Assembly: GCF_014854695.1 (NCBI RefSeq)
Contig: NZ_CP027557.1
Coordinates: forward strand, 2,604,001 to 2,668,000
Source of the DNA: Rhodococcus rhodochrous
Lineage (GTDB): Bacteria > Actinomycetota > Actinomycetes > Mycobacteriales > Mycobacteriaceae
Length of the DNA stretch: 64,000 nucleotides
Reading direction: 5' to 3'
Positions 41,187 to 48,723 of the stretch are shown here, one piece after another (the stretch's first letter is position 1; each line of letters starts with the position of its first letter). Both the position numbers and the translations under genes were made by a program. Under the pieces are notes generated by a model, which was not told the DNA's origin, searched no databases, and was given only the letters and a program-made list of their open reading frames with translations.

Positions 41187-43156
41187 CGGTTCAGGAATCC
41201 CGTCAACTCGGCGAGGTAGCGGTCGCGCTCCTCGAGGAAGGGCGCGTGCCCGCTGGACGTGAATTCCACGACCTCGGCTCGCGGGTTGAGCGCAGGTACG
41301 GCTTCGGCCGCGGAGAACGGAACGAAGTTGTCGGCCCGGCCGTGCAGCAACAGGATGGGCACCTCGAGGGAGGCGATCTCCTTGCGCAGATCGATCGTGG
41401 CCAGATCCCGCAGCGAGTCGTCCCCGCGGGGGCCCATGGCCATGAACATGTCCCAGATCGAATCGAGCACGGCCTCGCCCGGATTCTCGGCGCACACCGC
41501 CGCAGCAACGCCGCGGAAGGTCTCGGCGCGGTTGGCGGCAGCCGACGCCAGGACGCCTTCGACATCGGCGACGCTGCCGCCGTGCGGCCAGGCGTCGGTG
41601 GCGGTGTAGCGGGGAGAGGCGCCACCGGTCAGGACCAGCGCAGACGCCCGTTCGCCGAGCTGGGCGACCGCCGCGGTGGCAACCGCCCCGCCGAGCGACC
41701 ATCCGTTGATCACCGGCCGGTCGAGATCGAGATGATCGACCAGGCGCACGATGTCCGACGCCAGCGCCTCGATGGAGACGTCGTCGAAGTCCTTGTCCGA
41801 GCGTCCGCAGCAACGCAGGTCGACGGTTACGACCTCGTTGCCGTTGGCGCGCAGGGCCGGCAGGGTCGTGTCCCAGGCCCGAGTGGTGGCACCCCAGCCG
41901 TGGATCAGGACGATCGGCCGTCCGTCACCGCGGTGATGTTCGAAGTAGATGCTGCGGTCGTTCTCGACGGGCAGAAATCCCATGGTGTCCTCCTGTGCGA
42001 GTGGGGAAGTGGGGTAGGTATGGATTTCGGGTACGGATGTCGCAGTGTGCGAGTCGGATTCGCGCAGCGCGCGGGGGACGACGGGTTCGCGTCCGCGGAA
42101 ATGCGGGATGACGTGTTCGGCGAACAGTTCCAGCGAGCGCATGACCTTTTCGTGTTCGAGTCCGCCGAAGCGCATCCAGCAGATGAGGTGCTGCAGACCG
42201 GTCTCGTCGTGCAGGGTCTCGATCTGGCGGATCAATCCGTCGGGCTCGCCGACGTAGACCACGCCGCCTTCGCGCAGGCCGTCGACGGTCATGCCCCCGG
42301 CCTCCTCGCTGGCGGTGACGAGCTGGGCGTAGCGTTCGTAGGTGGCCGGCACGTCCGGTCCCTGCGGCACCGCGGTGAGCGCAGCGTCGAAATACCAGGT
42401 CAGGGCGTCGTGTGCGTTCTCGACCGCCGCGTCCTCGGTGTCGGCGAGGTGAATCTGCCAGTTCATGGGGAAGTCGAGGTCGAGGATGTCGCGACCCAGA
42501 TCGCGCAGCCGCCGTTTGGCGTCGACGACGAAGGTGTTGAGCTCGGGCATCGTCATGAGCGTGGGCGTGACGAGCATGTTGTAACCCTGGTCGGCAGCCA
42601 GATCCAGGGTTTCGGGACTGATGGACGCGATATAGATCGGCGGAGTGGGTTGCTGGACGGGCGCAGGCCGGCAGTCGATATCGACGAGGTCGAAGTGCTT
42701 ACCGTGATGGGAGAACGGTGCTCCGACCGGCTTGCTCCACAGGCCTCGCACGATCTCCAGGGCTTCGACGAACCGCTCGCGGCTCTCGCTCTGCAGATGT
42801 CCCACGCCCATGTTGTGGAACTCCTGCGGCTGGTAACCACGACCGACCCCGAAGTCGAGGCGGCCGCCGGACAGGACGTCGACCATCGCGTAGTCCTCGG
42901 CGATGCGGACCGGCCAGTCGAAGGTCAGGTTGCTCACGGCGATACCGATGCGCATCCGCTCGGTGCGAGCTGCGATGGCCGCCGCCGCGACCTGTGGCGA
43001 CGGCATCGAGCCGTAATCGGTTCCGTGATGCTCGGCCAGCCACACCTCGTCGAAACCGAGCTTCTCGGCGTAGGCGATCTGGTCGAGCATCTCGCGGTAG
43101 GCCCGCGCGAAGTCGTGGTCGGGGCATTCGAGGACGTAGAAGATCCCGAACTTCAC
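41183..43156 (-). CDS. Fusion of luciferase-like monooxygenase and alpha/beta hydrolase
   Basis: One open frame of 657 residues. Residues 1 to about 370 are an LLM monooxygenase (MKFGIFYVLECPDHDF, EVWLAEHHGTDYGSMPSPQV, GGRLDFGVGRGYQPQEF). Residues about 392-657 are an alpha/beta hydrolase: IVLIHGWGATTRAWD, the nucleophile elbow GWSLGGAV, LHGRADNFVPF (Asp) and SSGHAPFLEE (His). The ~22-residue linker (rich in Ser, Thr, Pro) has no stop. The start is a GTG at 43154-43156 with AGGAGG six bases upstream. The hydrolase half has its own ATG at 41983 with a perfect Shine-Dalgarno site, so it may also be made alone. Monooxygenation followed by ester or lactone hydrolysis would fit. Confidence 0.88.
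   Translation of the reverse strand: MKFGIFYVLECPDHDFARAYREMLDQIAYAEKLGFDEVWLAEHHGTDYGSMPSPQVAAAAIAARTERMRIGIAVSNLTFDWPVRIAEDYAMVDVLSGGRLDFGVGRGYQPQEFHNMGVGHLQSESRERFVEALEIVRGLWSKPVGAPFSHHGKHFDLVDIDCRPAPVQQPTPPIYIASISPETLDLAADQGYNMLVTPTLMTMPELNTFVVDAKRRLRDLGRDILDLDFPMNWQIHLADTEDAAVENAHDALTWYFDAALTAVPQGPDVPATYERYAQLVTASEEAGGMTVDGLREGGVVYVGEPDGLIRQIETLHDETGLQHLICWMRFGGLEHEKVMRSLELFAEHVIPHFRGREPVVPRALRESDSHTATSVPEIHTYPTSPLAQEDTMGFLPVENDRSIYFEHHRGDGRPIVLIHGWGATTRAWDTTLPALRANGNEVVTVDLRCCGRSDKDFDDVSIEALASDIVRLVDHLDLDRPVINGWSLGGAVATAAVAQLGERASALVLTGGASPRYTATDAWPHGGSVADVEGVLASAAANRAETFRGVAAAVCAENPGEAVLDSIWDMFMAMGPRGDDSLRDLATIDLRKEIASLEVPILLLHGRADNFVPFSAAEAVPALNPRAEVVEFTSSGHAPFLEERDRYLAELTGFLNR
41984..41994 (-). 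promoter_or_regulatory. Internal AGGAGG ribosome site before the hydrolase half
   Basis: AGGAGG (reverse strand, 41994-41989) lies five bases from an in-frame ATG at 41981-41983, exactly where the alpha/beta hydrolase domain begins inside the fused frame. It suggests internal initiation, or a former gene boundary whose stop codon was lost. Confidence 0.6.
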
Positions 43157-43210
43157 GGTGTTCCTCCTCGGGACGACGGATGCCCCCGGATCGGTGGGCC
43201 GGTGGACCCG

Positions 43211-43216
43211 ACGCTA
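43211..43216 (-). promoter_or_regulatory. Putative -10 box TAGCGT of the LLM-hydrolase-SDR operon
   Basis: TAGCGT on the reverse strand lies 42 bases below the TTGTGG-GTAT-CCACAA palindrome and gives a predicted start near 43204, with a 48-base leader containing the AGGAGG site. Confidence 0.5.
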
Positions 43217-43230
43217 GAGCGAGGGCGGCC

Positions 43231-44868
43231 TCACCCGGGCGAACCTGCGGTCGAGCTGTTGTGGGTATCCACAAACAACCGGTCTCGGACGGTGCTGCGC
43301 AGGCGTTTCTTGTCGAGTTTGCCGACGCTGGTGCGGGGCAGGTCGTCGACCACGACGATGCGCTCGGGCAGCCACCACCGCGGCACGATCGCGGCGAGCG
43401 CGTCGGCTACGGCATCCGGAGCGAGCATGGTTCCCTCGGTGGGGCACACGAAAGCCAAGGGACGTTCCTGCCAGCGTTCGTGCGGCACCGCGATCACCGC
43501 GGCTTCGGCCACACCTGTGATGGTGGTCAGTGCCTGTTCGAGGGCGAGCGAGCTGATCCACTCACCGCCGCTCTTGATCAGGTCCTTCGCCCGATCGACG
43601 ATGGTCAGATAGCCTTCGGGATCGATCGTGGCGATGTCGCCGGTGCGCAGCCAGCCGTCGACGAACGCCTCCGGGTGCTCGTCGCGGAAGTAGTTTTCGG
43701 CCACCCACGGTCCCCGCATGAGCAGTTCGCCGCGGTCGATGCCGTTGTGGGGAACTACAGTGCCCTCGTCGTCGACGAGCTTCCACCGCAGTCCCGGGAG
43801 CAGCCGTCCCTGCCTGCGGATGTAGGAATATCGCAGTTGCGGGTCGTCGTCGGCGGTTCGTGGCGGTCGGGCGAAGGTACCCATCGGCGAGAGCTCGGTC
43901 ATGCCCCAGCCCTGATAGGCGCGCACATCGAGGTCTTCCTCGATGCTGCGCACCAGCTCCGGGGTCGGGGTCGACCCACCGAGGACGAGTGCGCGCAGGC
44001 ACGTCAGATCGATGCCCAAGGACACCGCGTGTCGCACGAGGTCTACGGCGACCGTCGGCACCATGCCGGTGTAGGTGACCTGTTGCTCGGCGAGGATGGT
44101 GGCGATGTCGGGCACAACCGGATGCTCGCCGGGAAGCACCTGGTTCGCGCCGGTCATCAGGGCGGCGAAGGGGATACCCCATGCGTTGGCGTGGAACATC
44201 GGCACCACGTGGCAGACTGTGTCACGTTCGCTGATCGCGTGGCCGTCGGCAAGGCAGGCCGTGAAGGTGTGCAGGTACAGGCCCCGATGCGAATACCCGA
44301 CGCCCTTCGGTGATCCTGTGGTGCCCGAGGTGTAACACAGTGCGGCAAGGTCGTTCTCGTCCCGTGGCACCGGCTCGGAGAGTGGGTCGACGGCTGCGGC
44401 GAGCGCGTCCAGGTTCGGCAGGCCATTGCCGTCCCCGTCGGTGGTGAACACGGGCATGTGGGGACGTTGCGCGCGCGTCGCGTCGAGCAGGGGAAGCAGG
44501 GAGGAGTCGACGAAGACGACGCGGTCGTCGGCGTGGTCGACGATGTAGGCGATCTCGTCGGATTCGAGCCGCAGATTGACGGTGTGGAGAACAGCGCCGG
44601 CCAACGGAACCGCCATGTACAGCTCGAGATGACGGTAGTGGTTCCACGCGAGGGTGGCGACCCGATCACCGGGACGCACGCCGAGGTCCACGAGCGCCGC
44701 TGCGAGCCGCAGCACGCGGTCGGCGTACTCGCCGTAGGTATATTCGAAGACCTTCGCGCCGCCCTGGTATTGGGTGATGGTCTTCGCGGAGAACAGATCT
44801 CGCGCCCGGTAGAGGAAATCGGTGATCACGAGGGGAGTGGTGGAGCCGGTGGTCGGCGCCGGGGTCAT
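43231..44868 (-). CDS. AMP-forming acyl-CoA ligase
   Basis: A 545-residue adenylate-forming enzyme that activates a carboxylic acid to its CoA thioester. It has the P-loop LCYTSGTTGSPKGV, the A5-type QGWGMTELSP, GWLRTGDIA and the C-terminal TSVGKLDKKRLR with the catalytic Lys. Its overall pattern (N-terminal FLYRARDLF, Y-G-E-Y motif) resembles fatty- or medium-chain acyl ligases. The ATG at 44866-44868 follows AGGAGGT and overlaps the stop of the upstream LLM gene. The last codons contain the operator/promoter of the next operon, so the two transcripts overlap. Confidence 0.9.
   Translation of the reverse strand: MTPAPTTGSTTPLVITDFLYRARDLFSAKTITQYQGGAKVFEYTYGEYADRVLRLAAALVDLGVRPGDRVATLAWNHYRHLELYMAVPLAGAVLHTVNLRLESDEIAYIVDHADDRVVFVDSSLLPLLDATRAQRPHMPVFTTDGDGNGLPNLDALAAAVDPLSEPVPRDENDLAALCYTSGTTGSPKGVGYSHRGLYLHTFTACLADGHAISERDTVCHVVPMFHANAWGIPFAALMTGANQVLPGEHPVVPDIATILAEQQVTYTGMVPTVAVDLVRHAVSLGIDLTCLRALVLGGSTPTPELVRSIEEDLDVRAYQGWGMTELSPMGTFARPPRTADDDPQLRYSYIRRQGRLLPGLRWKLVDDEGTVVPHNGIDRGELLMRGPWVAENYFRDEHPEAFVDGWLRTGDIATIDPEGYLTIVDRAKDLIKSGGEWISSLALEQALTTITGVAEAAVIAVPHERWQERPLAFVCPTEGTMLAPDAVADALAAIVPRWWLPERIVVVDDLPRTSVGKLDKKRLRSTVRDRLFVDTHNSSTAGSPG
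43259..43274. promoter_or_regulatory. Operator TTGTGG-GTAT-CCACAA upstream of the LLM-hydrolase gene
   Basis: Perfect six-base arms. It lies inside the 3' end of the acyl-CoA ligase gene, 103 bases above the LLM-hydrolase start codon and 42 bases above a TAGCGT -10 box. Confidence 0.6.
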
Positions 44869-45905
44869 GCGGATACCTCCTGTCGGGCGGCGGCGACCGC
44901 CGCGCGTACCTGTGGGATCACCTTGGAGGTGAGCAGTTCGATACGTGCCGAGCCGCTGTCGACGGATTCGCCCGGCAGTTGCGCCCAGAAATGAACGTCC
45001 TTGATCTGCGGGCGTGCCACGAGCATCGTGGTCAGTTCGGAGACCGCGATGTCGGCGTCCCACAGGGTGAACGAGCCCGCGTCGAGCAGGTCCTGGGGAG
45101 TCGTGAAAGTCGGGACGGCGTCCGGCGGACCGAACGCGCCCATCTCGATGTACCCGTTGATCTGGTACAGCGCGTGCTCGCCGATGCGTGCCCATTCGCG
45201 TTCGGGATCGTCGGCGATCACCGCCCATTGGCCGGCATAGATCCGGCCGTCCTCGCGTGAACGACCGACACGATCGAGGGCGTCCAGATACATCTCATGG
45301 TGGGCGTTCTGGGTGCTGAGATAACCGTCGGCAATCCGAGCGGCCCGTTCGATCGCCGGTTCGGCCATTGCTCCGACGAGCAGTTGCGGGGTGGATTCGG
45401 GTCGCGGGGTGACGGGCAGGGCGGGGAAGTCGTAGCGCTTGCCATGGAATTCGCCGCACTCACCCGACCAGGCGCGACGGATGAGATCGAGACCCTCCTC
45501 GAGCAGACTCGGGCGGTTGCGCAAGTTCTGCCCGAAGGCGGCGAATTCCGGCTTCCAGTAGCCCTGCCCGACCCCCAGATCGAAGCGACCCGCGGTGAGC
45601 AGCGAGAGGGTCGCGGCGTCCTCCGCGAGGCGGATGGGATTGTGTAGCGGCGAGACGATGAGATTCGTGCCGATGCGCAGCGAACGGGTGCGTGCTCCGA
45701 TTGCTGCGGCGAGCACGAACGGCGACGGGGTGTAGCCGTCGGCCATGAAGTGGTGCTCCGTCAACCAGACCGATTCGATGCCCCGGGCCTCGGCCCAGGT
45801 GATTTGTTCGAGGGTCTGGGCATAGAAGTCGGTGAACGTCCGCGGCCACCGTTCCGGGTTGCGGAAGTCGTACCACAGGCCGAACGTGCAGTTCTCATCG
45901 TTCAC
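44865..45905 (-). CDS. Luciferase-like (LLM class) flavin-dependent oxidoreductase
   Basis: A 346-residue TIM-barrel flavin enzyme: TFGLWYDFRNPERW, ARGIESVWLTEHHFMADGYTPSP, RIGTNLIVSPLHNPIRLAEDAATL, GRFDLGVGQGYWKPEFAAFG. It is the third oxygenase of this type in the region, close in pattern to F420/FMN luciferase-like catabolic enzymes. I use the GTG at 45903-45905 with AGGAG seven bases upstream; the upstream extension is Arg-rich and not homologous. It is translationally coupled to the acyl-CoA ligase gene. The cofactor (FMN or F420) cannot be decided. Confidence 0.87.
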   Translation of the reverse strand: MNDENCTFGLWYDFRNPERWPRTFTDFYAQTLEQITWAEARGIESVWLTEHHFMADGYTPSPFVLAAAIGARTRSLRIGTNLIVSPLHNPIRLAEDAATLSLLTAGRFDLGVGQGYWKPEFAAFGQNLRNRPSLLEEGLDLIRRAWSGECGEFHGKRYDFPALPVTPRPESTPQLLVGAMAEPAIERAARIADGYLSTQNAHHEMYLDALDRVGRSREDGRIYAGQWAVIADDPEREWARIGEHALYQINGYIEMGAFGPPDAVPTFTTPQDLLDAGSFTLWDADIAVSELTTMLVARPQIKDVHFWAQLPGESVDSGSARIELLTSKVIPQVRAAVAAARQEVSA

Positions 45906-46024
45906 GGCGCATCTCCTCGAGCTTCGTCGGCGGGCTTCGGGTATGTCGTGGATCACACGATGCCTTGCCGAGGCTGCACGGTGAAGCGCTCCGTGCCGCC
46001 GCCTTTGTGGGCGGATCCAAAGGA

Positions 46025-46777
46025 TCAGAAGTTGCCCTTCGCCGCCCATCCGCCGTCGACGGGGTAGATCTCGCCGGTGAGGAAACTGCCCTCACGCATG
46101 AGATACGCGACCATCGATGCGATCTCCGTGGGTTCGCCGAGACGTCGCACGATATGGGCGTTTGCGTTGGCCTGCCGCATCTCGTCGGTGATGTCGGCGA
46201 GAATCGGGGTGTCGATCGTGCCCGGGCAGATCGCGTTGATGAGGATGTTCTTCTCGCCGTACTCGAAGGCCGCCTGCTTGGTCAGCGAGACCACCCCGCC
46301 CTTCGCGGCGGAATAGGACGCCAGGTTCGGCAGTCCGCGGAGCGCGGCCATGGACGCGATGTTCACGATCCGTCCGCCGCCGCGTTCGATCATGTGGGGA
46401 ATTACGGCCTGCATGCCGAGCCACACGCCCTTGAGATCGGTGCCGACGACGTGGTCCCACGCCTCTTCGGTGAGTCCGACGACGCTGTCCTCGCTGAGCA
46501 TGTTGACCACGCCCGCGACGTTGGCGAGCAGGTCGACGCGGCCGTGGCGCTCGACGACCTCGCGGACGACGTTCGCCCAGTTGTCCTTGAGCCGCACGTC
46601 GAGATGGTGGGCTTCGGCCTTACCGCCGAGTTTCAGGATCGTGTCGAGGGTGCGGGTCGAATCCTGGATGTCTGCTACGACGACGGTGGCGCCTTCGCCG
46701 GCGAGACGCTTGGCGGTGGCCTCACCGATACCCTGTGCGGCGCCCGTGACGATTGCGATCTTTCCGTTCAACGACAT
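46025..46777 (-). CDS. SDR family NAD(P)-dependent oxidoreductase
   Basis: A 250-residue classical SDR with all key residues: VTGAAQGIGEAT, LANVAGVVN, NIASMAA with Ser 13 before Tyr, YSAAKGG, CPGTIDTP and a C-terminal GEIYPVDGGWAAKG. It probably oxidises a secondary alcohol to a ketone, or the reverse, in the catabolic route. The ATG at 46775-46777 is the family start; the frame is open further upstream only as GC-rich sequence. The 119-base gap to the LLM gene holds a 15-bp palindrome but no clear promoter. Confidence 0.9.
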   Translation of the reverse strand: MSLNGKIAIVTGAAQGIGEATAKRLAGEGATVVVADIQDSTRTLDTILKLGGKAEAHHLDVRLKDNWANVVREVVERHGRVDLLANVAGVVNMLSEDSVVGLTEEAWDHVVGTDLKGVWLGMQAVIPHMIERGGGRIVNIASMAALRGLPNLASYSAAKGGVVSLTKQAAFEYGEKNILINAICPGTIDTPILADITDEMRQANANAHIVRRLGEPTEIASMVAYLMREGSFLTGEIYPVDGGWAAKGNF

Positions 46778-46932
46778 CGTTCTCTCGTTTCTGTCCGTGG
46801 AGTCGGGTGGAGGAACAGGATCGAGTCCTGTGCCGCCAGACGCTACGAACGCGAGGGTCCCGATGGTGAGAGAACTGTGACGACGATTGGAGAGCGGAAC
46901 AACGAAAGTGCTCCGTGCAACGATTCGAGGTT

Positions 46933-46974
46933 GATGTTGTTTGCGATTTCCCACCGGATCTCGCGAACAACATC
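46933..46974 (-). terminator. Hairpin after the second acyl-CoA ligase gene
   Basis: GATGTTGTTTGCGA (46933-46946) pairs with TCGCGAACAACATC (46961-46974), 14 bp with one G-T wobble, 14-base loop. It starts nine bases past the ligase stop codon. Confidence 0.6.
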
Positions 46975-46982
46975 GGTCTCGA

Positions 46983-48572
46983 TCAGCCCCGGACGAGTCT
47001 GGTGCGGGTCGGGCCGTGGTCGTCCCAGTACTGCTCGCGGATGTGGCGTTTGTAGAGTTTGCCGTTCGGGTCGCGCGGCAGGTCTGGCACGAAGTCCACG
47101 CTGGTCGGGCACTTGTAGGTGGCGAGTTCGCGTCGGCAGTGGGTGAGCAGCTCGTCGGCGAGCGTGTCGGAGGCGGCATCGGGATCGACGAGTTGCACGA
47201 CCGCCTTCACCGCCTCACCCATGTCCTCGTCGGGGACCCCGATGACGGCGACGTCGAGGACGGCGGGGTGCCCGATGAGCACGTTCTCGGCCTCCTGCGG
47301 GTAGATGTTGACCCCGCCCGAGATGATCATCAGAGCCTGGCGATCGGTGAGGTAGAGGTAACCGTCGTCGTCCAGATAACCCATGTCGCCGAGCGTGCGC
47401 CAACCGTTGGGGTGGGTGATACCGGCGGTCTTCTCCGGATCGTTGTGGTACTCGAACGGCCGACCGCCCGCGAAGTACACGACGCCGATCTCCCCGGGCG
47501 GTAGTTCCTCGCCGTCCTCGCCGACGATGTGGCATTCCTGCATGGGCAGGCCGACGGAGCCGGGATGCGCGAGCCATTCCGTCGCCGAGATCTGGCTGGC
47601 GCCGACATCCTCGGTGCCCGAATAGTATTCGTGCACGATCGGACCCAACCACTCGATCATCCGGTGTTTCACCGAGACCGGGCACGGCGCCGCGCCGTGC
47701 GTGACCTCCTGCAGCGACGACAGGTCGTAGCGTGTTCGCTCGTCGTCGGAGAGTTTGAGCATGCGCACGAACATGGTCGGTACGAACTGCGCGTAGGTGA
47801 CGCGGTGCCGTTCGATCAGTTCGAGGCAGTGCAGCGGATCGAACCGTTCCATCACCACGACGGTCGCGCCGAGACGCTGCGCCGACATGCAGAACACCAG
47901 GGGAGAGCCGTGATACAGCGGGGCGGGGGACAGGTAGACGCTGCCCGGTCCGATGCCGCGCGCCGCGACGCCCTGTGCGATCAGCACCGGCGGGGCGGTG
48001 GGATCACCGAACGAGGTGCCGGGCAGGGGTTTGCGAACTCCCTTGGGGCGACCGGTGGTTCCCGACGAGTACAGCATCTCGCGGCCTTCGACGGACTCGT
48101 CGATCGGGAGCGGGTCGTGACCGGCGAGGATCGCGGTGTAATCGTCGAAACCGGGGAGAGTGCCGTCGGTGCACACCCGGATGTGGGCGGCCGACAGTTC
48201 GAGTCCGTCGACGACATCGGTCATCGACTCCGAGGTGATCAGTGCGGCCGCCCCGGCGTCGTCGAGGATGTACTGGACCTCCGACTGGCGCAGATGCCGG
48301 TTGATCGCGGTGTAGTACAGGCCCGAGCGCTGGGCGGCCCAGGCGACTTCGAGGAAGGCGCGGGAGTTCTCCATGAGGATGGCGATGTGGTCGCCGGGTG
48401 TCAGTCCTCGATCGCGCAGGTAGGTCGCGAGTCGCGCGGATCGGTCGTCGAGTTCCCGGTAGGTGACCACCTCGCCCCGTCCCATGACGATCGCCGGCAC
48501 GTCGGGGGTGTGCCGAGCGTGCGCGGCGGGGGTGAGTTCGAGCTGGGTCGGATCGGCGGCCGATGCCGTCAT
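46983..48572 (-). CDS. AMP-forming acyl-CoA ligase (FadD-like)
   Basis: A 529-residue acid:CoA ligase. The core motifs are present: MLYSSGTTGRPKGV (P-loop), HEYYSGTEDVG, GWRTLGDMGYLDDDGYLYLTDR, GGVNIYPQEAENVL and DPNGKLYKRHIR with the catalytic Lys. This type (short N-terminus, NIYPQE, DPNGKLYK) is common among actinobacterial ligases for bulky substrates such as steroid-side-chain or cyclic acids; the actual substrate is unknown. The ATG at 48570-48572 follows AGGT four bases upstream. It diverges from the binding-protein gene across 151 bases. Confidence 0.9.
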   Translation of the reverse strand: MTASAADPTQLELTPAAHARHTPDVPAIVMGRGEVVTYRELDDRSARLATYLRDRGLTPGDHIAILMENSRAFLEVAWAAQRSGLYYTAINRHLRQSEVQYILDDAGAAALITSESMTDVVDGLELSAAHIRVCTDGTLPGFDDYTAILAGHDPLPIDESVEGREMLYSSGTTGRPKGVRKPLPGTSFGDPTAPPVLIAQGVAARGIGPGSVYLSPAPLYHGSPLVFCMSAQRLGATVVVMERFDPLHCLELIERHRVTYAQFVPTMFVRMLKLSDDERTRYDLSSLQEVTHGAAPCPVSVKHRMIEWLGPIVHEYYSGTEDVGASQISATEWLAHPGSVGLPMQECHIVGEDGEELPPGEIGVVYFAGGRPFEYHNDPEKTAGITHPNGWRTLGDMGYLDDDGYLYLTDRQALMIISGGVNIYPQEAENVLIGHPAVLDVAVIGVPDEDMGEAVKAVVQLVDPDAASDTLADELLTHCRRELATYKCPTSVDFVPDLPRDPNGKLYKRHIREQYWDDHGPTRTRLVRG

Positions 48573-48723
48573 GGGGACCTCCGGACATTCACTCTGTGTT
48601 ACAAGAAGATGATTCTCTTTTGTGAGAGTATCGTTTCGATCCGGTCGTGGCCAGGCTTCGACCGCAACCGATATTCCACCCCGAAGTCCCGCTGCCACAG
48701 GCACTGCCGGTGAAGGAGTCCCG

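Noticed and set aside
43745-43760. TTGTGG-GGAA-CTACAG, one mismatch from the PucR-type operator
   Set aside because: It lies inside the acyl-CoA ligase gene, lacks full symmetry, and no TANNNT box is found at the characteristic distance.
45946-45960. Palindrome TCGTG-GATCA-CACGA between the second SDR and an LLM gene, as a further regulon site
   Set aside because: Arms differ from TTGTRG and the overall length is 15 instead of 16, so the half-site spacing does not match. It could still be an operator for something else.
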